Below the pieces are notes generated by a model that did not search any database, had not been told where the DNA came from, and saw only the letters and a list, made by a program, of their open reading frames with translations. From contig JAEYOW010000044.1 in NCBI GenBank assembly GCA_023411375.1, positions 62,001 to 126,000 on the forward strand: 64,000 nucleotides of DNA. The letters are read 5' to 3'. The position numbers and the translations under genes were made by a program. The DNA comes from Bacillota bacterium. GTDB taxonomy: Bacteria > Bacillota > Clostridia > Christensenellales > Aristaeellaceae. Numbering within the stretch: position 1 is the stretch's first letter; each line of letters opens with the position of its first letter. Positions 51,564 through 60,404 of the stretch are shown here, one piece after another.

Positions 51564-51803
51564 GCGGAGAATAATCCGACAATTCCCATTGTAGCAAAGC
51601 TGGCGGAGTTGTGCGATGTGTTGGATGTGCCTGTCGAACAGATACTAACTGGGGCGGTTATCCCAGCGAATGCGGAGTATAACCGTTGGTTTGGCGAAAT
51701 CGCTGGAAACAGATCTCCGGCAACCATGGAAATCATGCTGGAAATTTGCCGGCAAGTTTCCCTGGTTGAACAGAGCAGAAGGGACAGCGGCCGCTCCTCC
51801 TAA
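51564..51803 (+). pseudogene. Truncated XRE-type regulator, C-terminal part
   Basis: An open frame without start codon follows a stop at 51561-51563. It reads PTIPIVAKLAELCDVLDVPVEQILTG, the last helices of an XRE/Cro helix-turn-helix, and then about 40 residues of tail to the stop at 51803. The first two-thirds of the DNA-binding domain are missing. It is a relic and probably not translated. Confidence 0.65.
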
Positions 51804-51856
51804 GCATAAGCGGTTCCGACGCCGCAGGAACTGGCTTCAGATGCTGCGAATGGTTG

Positions 51857-51883
51857 AAAAAAGCTCCCCCATGAGGGAGCTTT
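51857..51883 (-). terminator. Terminator of the LytTR-DUF3021 operon
   Basis: On the minus strand AAAGCTCCC pairs with GGGAGCTTT and continues into six T, 45 bases after the DUF3021 stop. Confidence 0.85.
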
Positions 51884-51927
51884 CAGCTTTTCGATCACAT
51901 TTCCGGCAGGATTGCACCGTGAATTTA

Positions 51928-52395
51928 TTACCGTTCCTTCTTCTCTCCCACCGCCGCGTTCATCTTTTTCAGCTTCTGCCGCCACCCAAAGTACTGCCCA
52001 AGCCACGTCGCCACGAAGATGGCGACGAAAATGGCGAAGTACAGCAGCACACCCTCCAGCGTATGTTCCATCCAATGGCAGAAATAGGCGGTGGGCAGCA
52101 TGATCAGTGCGGCGACGGCAAAATAGACGAGCGACTGCTTCATGATGCTCCAACGGTCCAATTCCCAGATCAGGGAGGCCGCGCCGAACGCAGCGCCCAT
52201 CAGCAGGCACATGACGGTTTGGAAAACCACCGCGGAAAGTTCGCTGCCTGCCTGCGCCGCCAGTTCGGGCACGCAGGGCAGATAATCCGCGCCGCCCATG
52301 CACACAGATACAAGAATAGTGACGATATAGCCGATGGCCACCCCGGCCGGCGCGCCGGCCAGCACCCGGAAAAGCAGCTTCTTTTTCATGCTCAT
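51928..52395 (-). CDS. DUF3021 family membrane protein
   Basis: A 155-residue protein with four helices: about residues 8-32, 55-75, 88-108 and 114-135. The pattern, with LIWELDRWSIMKQSLVYFAVAALIMLPTAYF in the centre, is that of DUF3021, which is encoded next to LytTR regulators throughout the Firmicutes. The membrane protein probably modulates the regulator. GAGGTGAACAGGG precedes the start, and the gene follows the LytTR gene by 11 bases. Confidence 0.88.
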   Translation of the reverse strand: MSMKKKLLFRVLAGAPAGVAIGYIVTILVSVCMGGADYLPCVPELAAQAGSELSAVVFQTVMCLLMGAAFGAASLIWELDRWSIMKQSLVYFAVAALIMLPTAYFCHWMEHTLEGVLLYFAIFVAIFVATWLGQYFGWRQKLKKMNAAVGEKKER

Positions 52396-52406
52396 CCCTG
52401 TTCACC

Positions 52407-52847
52407 TCATATTCCAAGAATATCTTTGATTTTGGAGACATAGCGGCGCGACGCGTAGGCCGTTGTGCCGTCCGCCAGTACCACGCAGATGGTTCCCGAA
52501 AGGCTCAGGTCGAAGCGCCGGACCTTTTTGAGGTTGACGATCTCCGAATGCGATATGCGCAGAAAGCACGATTTGTCAAGCCTATCCTCCAGCTCGTACA
52601 AGCGCAGGCGCAGGGCGTATTCTCCCTTCTCCGTCACGCAAAAAACGCGCTGGTTGGCCGCGTACACGCGCAGGATAGCCTGTGGGTCCAGCATTTCCAC
52701 CGCGTCGCCCCGGAAGCCGGCCAGAAAGCTGGGACGCTCGCTTCCAAGGCGCTTCATCAAATCCTCCACCTCGCGCGTTACCGCGCTTGCGATGATCACC
52801 AGCCTGGGTTCCTTCTGGCCCGGGTCCAGCTTGATTTCAATATCCAC
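52407..52847 (-). CDS. LytTR family transcriptional regulator
   Basis: A 146-residue DNA-binding protein without a receiver domain. Residues 45-145 form the LytTR domain: ILRVYAANQRVFCVTEKGEYALRLRLYELEDRL, CFLRISHSEIVNLKKVRRFD and YASRRYVSKIKDILG. Together with the DUF3021 protein it forms a membrane-linked one-component switch, often self-regulated and triggered by membrane or cell-wall stress. GGAGGTGGACGC precedes the start. Confidence 0.93.
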   Translation of the reverse strand: MDIEIKLDPGQKEPRLVIIASAVTREVEDLMKRLGSERPSFLAGFRGDAVEMLDPQAILRVYAANQRVFCVTEKGEYALRLRLYELEDRLDKSCFLRISHSEIVNLKKVRRFDLSLSGTICVVLADGTTAYASRRYVSKIKDILGI

Positions 52848-52976
52848 GCGTCCACCTCCCGTTCATGATGCCAGTATAAGGAATCGCCAGCAAAAACACC
52901 AGTCTTTTTCGACAGGTGGTGGAAATAGGCGGATAAGCGGCTTGAGATGCGCCGCGCCCTTATCATGTCCTTGCGA

Positions 52977-53005
52977 TTTTCACGCGTCCCAAAGTATGCT
53001 ATAAT
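52977..53005 (+). promoter_or_regulatory. Promoter of recD2
   Basis: TTTTCA at 52977-52982 and TATAAT at 53000-53005 with a 17-base spacer, 34 bases before the start. Confidence 0.55.
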
Positions 53006-53038
53006 ACCTTAAGCATCAATATGCAAAGGGATGAGGGC

Positions 53039-55270
53039 ATGGAGCTGGAGCAGCTTACCGCCGTAGTGCAGGAAACCACCTTCCGTAACGACGATAACGG
53101 CTATACGGTGCTGCGCGTTACGGTGGGCCGCGCCCAGCAGACGGTCGTGGGCCAGATGCCGGAATTAAGCTCCGGCGAAAACGTCACCTTCGAGGGAACG
53201 TGGCTTGAGCACCCCGTCTACGGCAAACAATTCAGCGCCAGAACCTGTGCCATCACCCCGCCAACGGGCAAAAGCGCCATCGAAAAATACCTGGGCTCCG
53301 GGTTGATCCGCGGCATCGGCCCTTCCACCGCCAAGCTGATCGTAAAGCATTTCGGCGAAAAAGCCATTGATATCCTGGACGAGCATCCCGAGCGGCTGAC
53401 CGAGATTCCCGGCATCGGTCCCAAAAAGGCCGCGATGATCATGGAAAGCTACATCCAGCAGATGGGTATGCGGCGCGCGCTTGTCTTTTTGCAAAACTAC
53501 GGCATCAGCCCAAACCTTGCCATGAAAATCGCCAAATATTACGGCGAGAACACGGTGGAGCTTATCCGGCAAAATCCCTACCGTATGGTAATGGATATTG
53601 AGGGCGTGGGCTTCTTAACCGCGGACCGCATTGCGCTGAGCATGGGCATCGACCCGCAGAGCGAGTTTCGCGTCCGGGCGGCGCTGTTTTACCTGCTTAA
53701 CGACGCGGCGGGCAGCGGCGGGCACACCTACCTGCCGCGCGAAGTGTTGCTGGAGCGCGCGTGCGGTATGCTGCGCGCGGAGCCGGAAATCGTTGACCGG
53801 CAGATTTCCGAGGCGCTGCTTACCAAAATGCTGGTCGGCTTCTCCATTCCCGATTGTGAAAACGCGCTCTGCCTTCCGCTTTATTTCCATGCCGAAAGCG
53901 AGATCGCCCTCCGGCTGGCGCAGTTGATGCAAGCGCGCCCCTATAACCGAGTCGGCGGCCTTAACGAACGTATTTCGGCCTATGAGCGCGAGCTTGGGGT
54001 TTCATTCAGCGAGGTGCAAAAACGAGCCATCCGCAGCGCAGTGGAGGAAGGCGTGCTGGTGATTACCGGCGGTCCCGGCACGGGTAAAACCACGATTATC
54101 CGCTGTATCATCAGCCTTTTGAAGGAGGATAACGACGTGCTGCTCTGCGCCCCCACGGGCCGGGCCGCCAAGCGTATGAGCGAGGCCACGGGCGAGGAGG
54201 CAAAGACCATCCACCGCCTGCTGGAATATGGCGGCGACGCGGACACCTTCGCCCGCAGCGAGGATTACCCGCTGGAGGCGGACTGCCTGATTGTGGACGA
54301 GATGAGCATGGTGGACGTGTCGCTGATGCGCGGACTGCTGCGCGCGGTGCTGCCCGGCACGCGGCTGATTTTGGTGGGCGACGCGGACCAGTTGCCAAGC
54401 GTGGGCGCGGGCAACGTGCTCAGGGACATCCTGCTAAGCGACGTGGTGCCCAGCGTGTGCCTGACCGACATTTTCCGCCAGGACGAGAGCAGCATGATCG
54501 TCCTGAACGCGCACCGCATCAACCACGGCGAAATGCCTGTGATTAAAAACCGGGACACGGATTTCTTTTTTGAGCGAAAGGCGCTCCAATCCGATGCGGC
54601 GCAGACCATCTGCGACCTGCTGCGCGAGCGCCTGCCCAAATACCTGCGCTTTCCCAAAAACGCGTGGCAAAGCGAGGCCACGCGCTGCATACAGGTATTA
54701 AGCCCCACTAAAAAGGGGGATTGCGGCTCGTTCGCGTTAAACCGGCTGCTTCAAAATGCGCTGAACCCCGAAAGTCCGCACAAGGACGCGATCGTTCATG
54801 GCGAGACGGAATTTCGTGTAGGGGACAAGGTGATTCAGACCAAAAACGACTACCAGATCGAATACGTTCGCAAAACGCCGTTTGGCACGGAAGAGGGCAC
54901 TGGGGTTTTCAACGGCGACGTGGGCTATATCGAGCATATCGACCCCGCCGAGCATTTGATGACCGTCTGCTTTGACGAGGAGCGGCTGGTAACCTATCAA
55001 AAACAGCAACTGGACGCGCTTGAGCTGGCCTATTGCCTGACGGTGCACAAAAGCCAGGGCAGCGAGTTTCCCGTGGTGGTGATGCCGGTGGTGGGCGGGC
55101 CGCCCATGCTGATGGCGCGTAACCTGCTTTACACAGCGCTTACCCGGGCGAGGCGGCTGGTGGTGCTGGTAGGGCGCGAGGAGGTTGTGGGCCAGATGGT
55201 AAACAACAACCACGTCTTAACGCGCTACACCACGCTGTGCGAGCGGCTGAAAGCCGCATCGTGCCTTTGA
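53039..55270 (+). CDS. recD2: RecD2 family ATP-dependent DNA helicase
   Basis: A 743-residue 5'-3' helicase of superfamily 1B. ATG at 53039 is preferred over 53021 because AAAGGG then has correct spacing. Residues 1-85 form an OB-like N-terminal domain. Helix-hairpin-helix repeats follow (LIRGIGPSTAKLIVKHFG, LTEIPGIGPKKAAMI). The motor has GGPGTGKTT (motif I), DEMSMVD (II), GDADQLPSVGAGN (III) and, at the end, LTVHKSQGSEFP with YTALTRAR (V-VI). RecD2 acts in repair and mismatch-related processes in bacteria that lack RecBC. comF follows 26 bases later. Confidence 0.95.
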   Translation: MELEQLTAVVQETTFRNDDNGYTVLRVTVGRAQQTVVGQMPELSSGENVTFEGTWLEHPVYGKQFSARTCAITPPTGKSAIEKYLGSGLIRGIGPSTAKLIVKHFGEKAIDILDEHPERLTEIPGIGPKKAAMIMESYIQQMGMRRALVFLQNYGISPNLAMKIAKYYGENTVELIRQNPYRMVMDIEGVGFLTADRIALSMGIDPQSEFRVRAALFYLLNDAAGSGGHTYLPREVLLERACGMLRAEPEIVDRQISEALLTKMLVGFSIPDCENALCLPLYFHAESEIALRLAQLMQARPYNRVGGLNERISAYERELGVSFSEVQKRAIRSAVEEGVLVITGGPGTGKTTIIRCIISLLKEDNDVLLCAPTGRAAKRMSEATGEEAKTIHRLLEYGGDADTFARSEDYPLEADCLIVDEMSMVDVSLMRGLLRAVLPGTRLILVGDADQLPSVGAGNVLRDILLSDVVPSVCLTDIFRQDESSMIVLNAHRINHGEMPVIKNRDTDFFFERKALQSDAAQTICDLLRERLPKYLRFPKNAWQSEATRCIQVLSPTKKGDCGSFALNRLLQNALNPESPHKDAIVHGETEFRVGDKVIQTKNDYQIEYVRKTPFGTEEGTGVFNGDVGYIEHIDPAEHLMTVCFDEERLVTYQKQQLDALELAYCLTVHKSQGSEFPVVVMPVVGGPPMLMARNLLYTALTRARRLVVLVGREEVVGQMVNNNHVLTRYTTLCERLKAASCL

Positions 55271-55296
55271 TTTTGAGTGGCCGGGGAGGCGGTTTG

Positions 55297-55986
55297 ATGC
55301 CCGGGTTTCTTTCCTGGCTTGGAAAAAGCGCCTCCGCCCTCCTTTTTCCCCAGCGCGCGGCCTGCCACCTGTGCGGGCGTTCGCTGGCCGAGGCGGGAGA
55401 GGATATCCTTTGTGAAAAATGCATGGCGGAGCTGGCTCTGGGGCGTATCCCGCGCATGGAGCTGGCGGTAGGTCTGCACGAGCCGCTCAAGGTGAGCATA
55501 TCTGCCTACTGGCACCAGGACGAGGCGAGGCGGCTTGTCCATCTGCTGAAATACGGCTCCGACCGCGCCGCCGCCCGGCCGTTGGGCGAGGGGATGTGCG
55601 AGGCCCTTGCCCTTGCGCCAAATGGAATCGCGAGGCAGGCGGAGCTTGTGGTTTCCGTGCCGCTTCACCCCGCCCGCGAGCGGGAGCGGGGGTATAACCA
55701 GGCGCTTTTGCTGGCAGAGGAGGTATGCGCGCATACGGGCCTTGCGCTTGCGCCGGACCTGCTGGTCCGCGCCCGGGCAACCAAAGCGCAGGCGCGGCGC
55801 GGCCGGGAGGCGCGCCTTACCGCCATGCGCGGCGCGTTTGCTTCCGCGCCGGACGCGGCTGCCGGGAGGCATGTGCTGCTGATCGACGACGTGCTTACCA
55901 CCGGGGCGACGGCTGTTGCTTGCGCCGAGGCGCTGCTTGAGGCCGGCGCTTCGGAGGTTTCTCTGCTGACAGCCTGCCGGGCCTGA
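55297..55986 (+). CDS. comF: ComF family phosphoribosyltransferase-like protein
   Basis: A 229-residue protein. ATG at 55297 follows GGGGAGG by seven bases. The N-terminus has a zinc knuckle, CHLCGRS and CEKCM (residues 23-47). The C-terminus has the PRPP-binding motif LLIDDVLTTGATAVACAEAL, and the centre has RGYNQALLLAEEV and VRARATKAQ. In Bacillus subtilis ComFC is needed for DNA uptake, but ComF homologues also occur outside competence. It follows recD2, a common neighbour. Confidence 0.92.
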   Translation: MPGFLSWLGKSASALLFPQRAACHLCGRSLAEAGEDILCEKCMAELALGRIPRMELAVGLHEPLKVSISAYWHQDEARRLVHLLKYGSDRAAARPLGEGMCEALALAPNGIARQAELVVSVPLHPARERERGYNQALLLAEEVCAHTGLALAPDLLVRARATKAQARRGREARLTAMRGAFASAPDAAAGRHVLLIDDVLTTGATAVACAEALLEAGASEVSLLTACRA

Positions 55987-56052
55987 AGCGTATTATGCGC
56001 CCGCTTTTCGGGAAGCCTTCCCCTATTACCGCATCAGGAGGAGGGTTATGCA

Positions 56053-56769
56053 ATGGACTTCAAGGACTTGGGCCATGTTGTGTTGCTCAGTTTTTTTTCG
56101 CTGCTTGTGCTGTTTATCCTGACCAAGTTGATGGGAAAACGCCAAATGAGTCAAATGTCGCTATTCGATTATATTGTCGGCATTTCAATCGGCTCTCTTG
56201 CGGCCGAGATGGCCAGCCACCCGGATGAGGAAAGTTGGTTGGGCTTGGCGTCCATGGTGATCTATGCGGGCGTGGCAATCCTGATCAACGTATGGGATGA
56301 TAAATCGCGAAAGGTTCGCCACTTCGTGCAAGGCGACCCTCTTATTTTATTCGATCACGGCACGCTGTATTATAACAATTTAAAGAAAGCGAAAATGGAC
56401 CTGAACGAGTTTATGACTGAATGTCGGAACTCCGGTTATTTTGATCTTGCACTGCTTCAGCTCATCGTGATGGAATCCAACGGAAAGCTAAGCTTTTTGC
56501 CCAATGAAATGAACAGGCCGCTTACCCCCGCCGATATGCAGATGCAGCCAAAGCAATCCCGTCCGGTGGTCGCGGTAATTACGGACGGGGTGGTGCTGCC
56601 GGAACGGCTCAAGGCCACCGGCAATACCGAAAGCTGGCTGTACAAGCAGATGGAAATTCAGGGTTTCAAAGACCCCTCGGATATTTTTCTGGCGACTGTT
56701 GACGCGGACAACGCGCTCGCAATTTACGAAAAAAATGAGGACCGGGTGGAAAAGCGGTATTACGCCTGA
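56053..56769 (+). CDS. DUF421 (YetF/YcaP) family membrane protein
   Basis: A 238-residue protein. Three helices fill residues 8-85, with LMGKRQMSQMSLFDYIVGISIGSLAAE as the family signature. The cytoplasmic domain follows, with GDPLILFDHGTLYYNNLKKAKMDLNEFM. Relatives such as YetF and YdfR of Bacillus are found in the spore membrane or the cytoplasmic membrane and have ill-defined roles. GGAGGAGGG lies before the start. It is convergent with the next gene with only nine bases between the stops. Confidence 0.92.
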   Translation: MDFKDLGHVVLLSFFSLLVLFILTKLMGKRQMSQMSLFDYIVGISIGSLAAEMASHPDEESWLGLASMVIYAGVAILINVWDDKSRKVRHFVQGDPLILFDHGTLYYNNLKKAKMDLNEFMTECRNSGYFDLALLQLIVMESNGKLSFLPNEMNRPLTPADMQMQPKQSRPVVAVITDGVVLPERLKATGNTESWLYKQMEIQGFKDPSDIFLATVDADNALAIYEKNEDRVEKRYYA

Positions 56770-56778
56770 CGGCGGCTA

Positions 56779-57885
56779 TTATATCTTCTGCCATAAAACC
56801 TGATATAGCCTGCCATCGCGTCCGCGGCGCGCCCGGTAGGGTTTTCCATCGTCCGGCGGGCGGTCTCCGCGAAGCGCATAAGCAACCCGGCATACTTTGC
56901 CGTCAATCTGGGAATAGCCAATCCACAGGCTGCCGTCCTGCGCGGAAGAGTCCTGCCGCCCGGCGAGGCGGACAAAGCGCCAGCCGGGCAGTGAAAAAAC
57001 CGCACAGGGAAGGCAGCTGTCAAAATAGGGCTTTAGCTGGGCAAAGGCCTGCGGCCAGCAAAGCGGGCGCAAACGGTCAACCGCCGGGCCGTTCCGGCGG
57101 ACAGGAGCATGAACTTCCGGACAGCGTTCCCCGGGCGGCGGCTGTTGCCCCGGCTCCTCCTCGCCGGGCATATCGGGTTCTTCCGCCTCCTTTGCGACGA
57201 CATAAGGCAACGGATCGATTGCGGGAAGAAAAATTTCACGCGGAGGATAGGAGGAAGGTTCCGCCAGCCTTGCGGGGGGTTCCGGTTGCGCCTTATCCCG
57301 GCCGTCAGAAAGCGCGGCGGCCGGTTCCCGAACGGGCGCAGAAGCTTCCCGCCCGGCTTGAGAACCTTCCGGGACGGGCGCGTCCGTTTGTGGCGGCGGG
57401 ACGCTTGCCTGCGTTTCCGCCTTGCTTTCATCCGTTTCCCCGCGCGCCTGGCGCGCCGCTTCCCGTTGCTCGGCCTTACGGCGCTCCCGCGCGGCACGCG
57501 AGAGCTTTTCGCACAGGCCGAGCAGCGCGTTTTTTGCATCCAAAAGGCTCCCCGCGCTCTGTTGAACGCACAGGCCGAGCATCAGCGGAACCGGCTCGTC
57601 CCCGCCGCCAACGATCAACAGGGCCTGCAGGCGCTCGGGCGCGACGCGCTGACCCGGCACCTCGGCTGTTAGCGAAGCCTCGCCGCGCGGGTTGACGCGT
57701 GCTCTGCCCAGCTCACGCACCTCGCCGTCGCCGCAGTACCAGAAGGCGCGTATCGAATCCTCCCTAACCCCCCGTGCGTTGATCTGCAAAAGGGTCTCCC
57801 CGCCGCCGGACTGTACGCGCGCATAACCGCTCAGACCGTTTTGCATGGGTTTTAGCATTATCAGTCGGTGACAGATATCGGACAT
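56779..57885 (-). CDS. Uncharacterised protein with disordered Pro/Glu-rich centre
   Basis: A 368-residue protein. ATG at 57885 is chosen because GGAGG lies nine bases upstream. The N-terminal 115 residues are beta-rich (GYARVQSGGGETLLQINARGV, VRELGRARVNPRGEASLTAE). Residues 130-250 are rich in Pro, Glu, Ala and Arg and probably unstructured. The C-terminal 90 residues contain SLPGWRFVRL, LWIGYSQIDGKVCRVAYAL and GRLYQVLWQK. A similar two-domain plan, with a low-complexity middle, occurs in clostridial proteins of unknown function. I cannot name a family. Confidence 0.75.
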   Translation of the reverse strand: MSDICHRLIMLKPMQNGLSGYARVQSGGGETLLQINARGVREDSIRAFWYCGDGEVRELGRARVNPRGEASLTAEVPGQRVAPERLQALLIVGGGDEPVPLMLGLCVQQSAGSLLDAKNALLGLCEKLSRAARERRKAEQREAARQARGETDESKAETQASVPPPQTDAPVPEGSQAGREASAPVREPAAALSDGRDKAQPEPPARLAEPSSYPPREIFLPAIDPLPYVVAKEAEEPDMPGEEEPGQQPPPGERCPEVHAPVRRNGPAVDRLRPLCWPQAFAQLKPYFDSCLPCAVFSLPGWRFVRLAGRQDSSAQDGSLWIGYSQIDGKVCRVAYALRGDRPPDDGKPYRARRGRDGRLYQVLWQKI

Positions 57886-58045
57886 GGGCATACGCCTCCT
57901 TTGGAAGGAGGATATGCGGCGGCTTGGGCGGGCATGCGTAGAGAACAAGGCTATGGCTCGCTTCGCGTGTCGCGGTATTTGCCGGGTGCAAGGCCGTTTT
58001 TTGCATATTGTTCGATGTCTAAGACATGCTTTACCGCGGTGAAAT

Positions 58046-58699
58046 TCACCCCAGCCCCGCGCCCTCGTCTCCAGTGTTTTCTTCAGGCTTTGGGTTTTCG
58101 GCTGCGTCCGGGTCGGGCGAACCATCCGGCACAGGCTCGGGGGTCGCTTCCAAACGGGCGTTTTCAAAGGTCAAGGTTGCGGTGTTATCCACCCGCGTGC
58201 AAACAAGCCTGTATAAGCCAACCTGTGTGGAAAACTGCCCATTTCCCTCCGCCATGCCGCCAACCACCTTGTTCACCAGCTCGTAGCGGTTGACGGCCTC
58301 GGGGTCGGTGTGCATAGCCATGAGCAGAGCATAGCTGTGATAGCCGGAAATGGCAAAATCGTTATAAAGCGCGGTTCCATGCTCCATGCCCTGCGGCGCC
58401 GTCAGGATGATCTGGCACATCTCGATCACCTCGCCGGTAGGGTCGGTGCGTATGGTCAGGCTCAGCACGTCGCCAAAAATTTCATAAAACAGTCTGCCAT
58501 CCTTTTCATCGGATGTCCTCTTCGCAATTACCAGCGGTAAAAGGTGGCGGTTATCATTTTCATTGATAAAGGTTAGATCGTCCCCGTAATAGTCAAGGAA
58601 GGTATCATAGCGCTGGCCGTTGAGGGCTTCCGCGCACGCGCCGAAGGCAAGAACCAAAACGGCCAACAGCAGGAAGGCGCCGACAAGTGTTTTTCGCAT
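58046..58699 (-). CDS. Secreted protein of unknown function
   Basis: A 217-residue exported protein. Residues 1-24 form a signal peptide (LVGAFLLLAVLVLAFGACAEA); a cysteine at residue 21 lies near the cleavage point but is not a perfect lipobox. The body has YDTFLDYYGDDLTFINENDNRHLLPLVI, then beta segments. The last 35 residues are Pro/Glu/Asp-rich. No enzyme motif is seen. The preceding bases (GGAGAACGTC) provide a ribosome site. It stands alone. Confidence 0.75.
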   Translation of the reverse strand: MRKTLVGAFLLLAVLVLAFGACAEALNGQRYDTFLDYYGDDLTFINENDNRHLLPLVIAKRTSDEKDGRLFYEIFGDVLSLTIRTDPTGEVIEMCQIILTAPQGMEHGTALYNDFAISGYHSYALLMAMHTDPEAVNRYELVNKVVGGMAEGNGQFSTQVGLYRLVCTRVDNTATLTFENARLEATPEPVPDGSPDPDAAENPKPEENTGDEGAGLG

Positions 58700-58788
58700 G
58701 ACGTTCTCCTTTTAGCTCCGGGTTTGGAGCAGCCTGAGCATAGCATAAACGACCCGTTTTTTCAAGCAAGGGCCCCTGCCTTTCCCAA

Positions 58789-58818
58789 TTGCGCTGACAG
58801 GGCGGTATGCTGTATAAT
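58789..58818 (+). promoter_or_regulatory. Promoter of the 58850 gene
   Basis: TTGCGC at 58789-58794 and TATAAT at 58813-58818 with an 18-base spacer, 31 bases before the TTG start. Confidence 0.6.
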
Positions 58819-58849
58819 AGACGCATGACGAGGAAAGGGGGCGATCGGG

Positions 58850-59392
58850 TTGAAAAAGCTGCGCCGCTTTATCTGGTATCTGGCGGGAAGGCTTCTTTTG
58901 CTGATTGTGCTGCTCGGGCTTTTTACGGTTACTTTTTATTACGCGATGAACGCTTCAAATATTTACATTGTTTTAAAGGACGGCATGGCCAAGCGTGCGC
59001 AGGTTATCATGATGGAGGAAAACTCCGCCGATTTAACGAAATTTTTCCAGGGAAGCTATTTGCAACGCGATGAAAACCTGCTTTTGGCAATTGACGGCAA
59101 AAGCCCCTACTCCTATTATACCGTTCGTGGAATCGACCATCGCCTGGAGATGACATGGATGTGGTGCTGGCCGTGGGAAAGCACCGCGCGCGTGGAGTTT
59201 ACCGAAACGATACCGCGTATCGACGGCCGTGTGAACGGCAATCACGCCGAGGCGGCGCGCGCACTCTATGGGGAAGGCTTTGAAAGCCCGCCCAAATGGC
59301 AGGGCGGGCGTTATACGGCCACGCTGGTTAAGGAAAACAATCAATGGCATATCCGAAGCCTTGCACTGGTGGAGGCGCTCAACGCCCAATAG
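58850..59392 (+). CDS. Uncharacterised membrane-anchored protein
   Basis: A 180-residue protein with a TTG start preceded by GGAAAGGGGG. A basic N-terminus (KKLRRFIW) leads into one membrane helix (LLLLIVLLGLFTVTFYYAM, about residues 15-35). The outer domain begins with NASNIYIVLKDGMAKRAQVIM and has a Trp-rich TWMWCWPWESTARVEFTE followed by IPRIDGRVNGNHA. The pattern recalls conserved clostridial proteins without a named function. The next gene, a DUF3795 protein, starts 46 bases later. Confidence 0.75.
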   Translation: MKKLRRFIWYLAGRLLLLIVLLGLFTVTFYYAMNASNIYIVLKDGMAKRAQVIMMEENSADLTKFFQGSYLQRDENLLLAIDGKSPYSYYTVRGIDHRLEMTWMWCWPWESTARVEFTETIPRIDGRVNGNHAEAARALYGEGFESPPKWQGGRYTATLVKENNQWHIRSLALVEALNAQ

Positions 59393-59438
59393 CGTTCCGG
59401 AGCCGTATTGCGCGCACACGCCGGGAGGATGAAAATCC

Positions 59439-59873
59439 ATGGACGAAAAATACCTGTGCTACTGCGGCCCGTATTGTGAAAATTACTCCACCAAGGCCAC
59501 AGTAGAGCCCGCTGCCCGCGCGTTATACAGTGAAATGCAGCATGCGGGCTTTGAAGAAATCATGCGGTATCTCCCGGACGGCGAAGCCTTTTGGAGCTTT
59601 TTGAAGGGCATGGCCGAAAAGGGCGCCTGCGTTTCCTGCCGCGATGGCAGCGGAGATCCCGGTTGCGAAATCAGGCGCTGCGCACGGGAAAAAGGCGTCG
59701 AAATATGCGCTTTATGCAAGAGCTATCCATGCAAGCGGTTTTCAAAGCTGTTTCGAAGTTACCCAACGTTGAAAGCGGATAACGCCCTGCTTTGCCGGCA
59801 GGCTATGGAGCAATGGGCAAAACTTCAGGACGATCGAAAAGCAGACGGCTATACCTATTTACAGAACAAATAG
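59439..59873 (+). CDS. DUF3795 family cysteine-rich protein
   Basis: A 144-residue cytoplasmic protein. Cysteines are arranged as YCGPYCENY near the N-terminus, then ACVSCRDGSGDPGCEIRRCA and ICALCKSYPCKRF, the pattern of DUF3795, which probably binds a metal or iron-sulfur cluster. The function is unknown. GGGAGG lies ten bases before the start. It may share a transcript with the membrane protein upstream. Confidence 0.88.
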   Translation: MDEKYLCYCGPYCENYSTKATVEPAARALYSEMQHAGFEEIMRYLPDGEAFWSFLKGMAEKGACVSCRDGSGDPGCEIRRCAREKGVEICALCKSYPCKRFSKLFRSYPTLKADNALLCRQAMEQWAKLQDDRKADGYTYLQNK

Positions 59874-59933
59874 CGGCGAAGGTAGAGCGGCGTCAAGTTC
59901 GACGTATGGGAACCAACAAAGCGAAAAACAGCA

Positions 59934-59969
59934 AGAGCCCTGTTTTCATCTGTTTGAAAGCGGGGCTCT
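59934..59969. terminator. Terminator between DUF3795 and the 54-residue gene
   Basis: AGAGCCC and GGGCTCT enclose a 22-base loop. Short T stretches occur on both sides. It can serve both convergent genes. Confidence 0.6.
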
Positions 59970-59985
59970 TTGACAGGTTGCATTT

Positions 59986-60150
59986 CTACAGGTCGTCGGC
60001 ATCCTGTTCGGGCTGCTCGCCATCCTGCGCGGTGCCGGTATAACTGCCCAGCACATCGGTGCTCTGTTCCTCGTCGGCCATACGCGCCAGCTCGCACAAA
60101 CGTTTGGGATCGCGCCTGAAACGGTATTTTTTTGCTCCGGTTTCGCTCAT
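59986..60150 (-). CDS. Small acidic protein, 54 residues
   Basis: ATG at 60150 follows GAGGAGG by nine bases and the frame ends with TAG at 59988-59986. The protein starts MSETGAKKYRFRRDPKR, continues LCELARMADEEQSTDVLGSY and ends with QDADDL. The head is basic, the tail acidic. The DVLGSYTG and QDADDL elements recall small conserved clostridial proteins that I remember without a function. The strong ribosome site and the terminator support a real gene. Confidence 0.72.
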   Translation of the reverse strand: MSETGAKKYRFRRDPKRLCELARMADEEQSTDVLGSYTGTAQDGEQPEQDADDL

Positions 60151-60257
60151 GCGGATTTGCCTCCTCTACCGCTTATCCGGCGGTACCGGTAGCATGCGCA
60201 GAATAGGCCGGGTCTATGAGGGCTAATAGTGAATGCAAAAAAACTATGAATGAGGTA

Positions 60258-60286
60258 TTGCTTTTTCTAAATAAGTTTGTTATAAT
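60258..60286 (+). promoter_or_regulatory. Promoter of tRNA-Arg
   Basis: TTGCTT at 60258-60263 and TATAAT at 60281-60286 with a 17-base spacer, 39 bases before the tRNA. Confidence 0.78.
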
Positions 60287-60325
60287 AATCAAGCTGATTT
60301 TAAGCGAAGCTTGAAGGATGCATGT

Positions 60326-60402
60326 GGGCTCGTAGCTCAGCTGGATAGAGTGTTTGACTACGAATCAAAAGGTCGTGGGTTCGAATCCCGCCGGGCTCAC
60401 CA
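60326..60402 (+). tRNA. tRNA-Arg (anticodon ACG)
   Basis: A 77-base cloverleaf: acceptor GGGCTCG with CGGGCTC, D stem GCTC/GAGT, anticodon stem TTTGA/TCAAA with loop CTACGAA giving ACG, T stem with GGTTCGAATCC, and encoded CCA. The A of the anticodon is expected to be changed to inosine, reading CGT, CGC and CGA. Confidence 0.95.
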
Positions 60403-60404
60403 AG

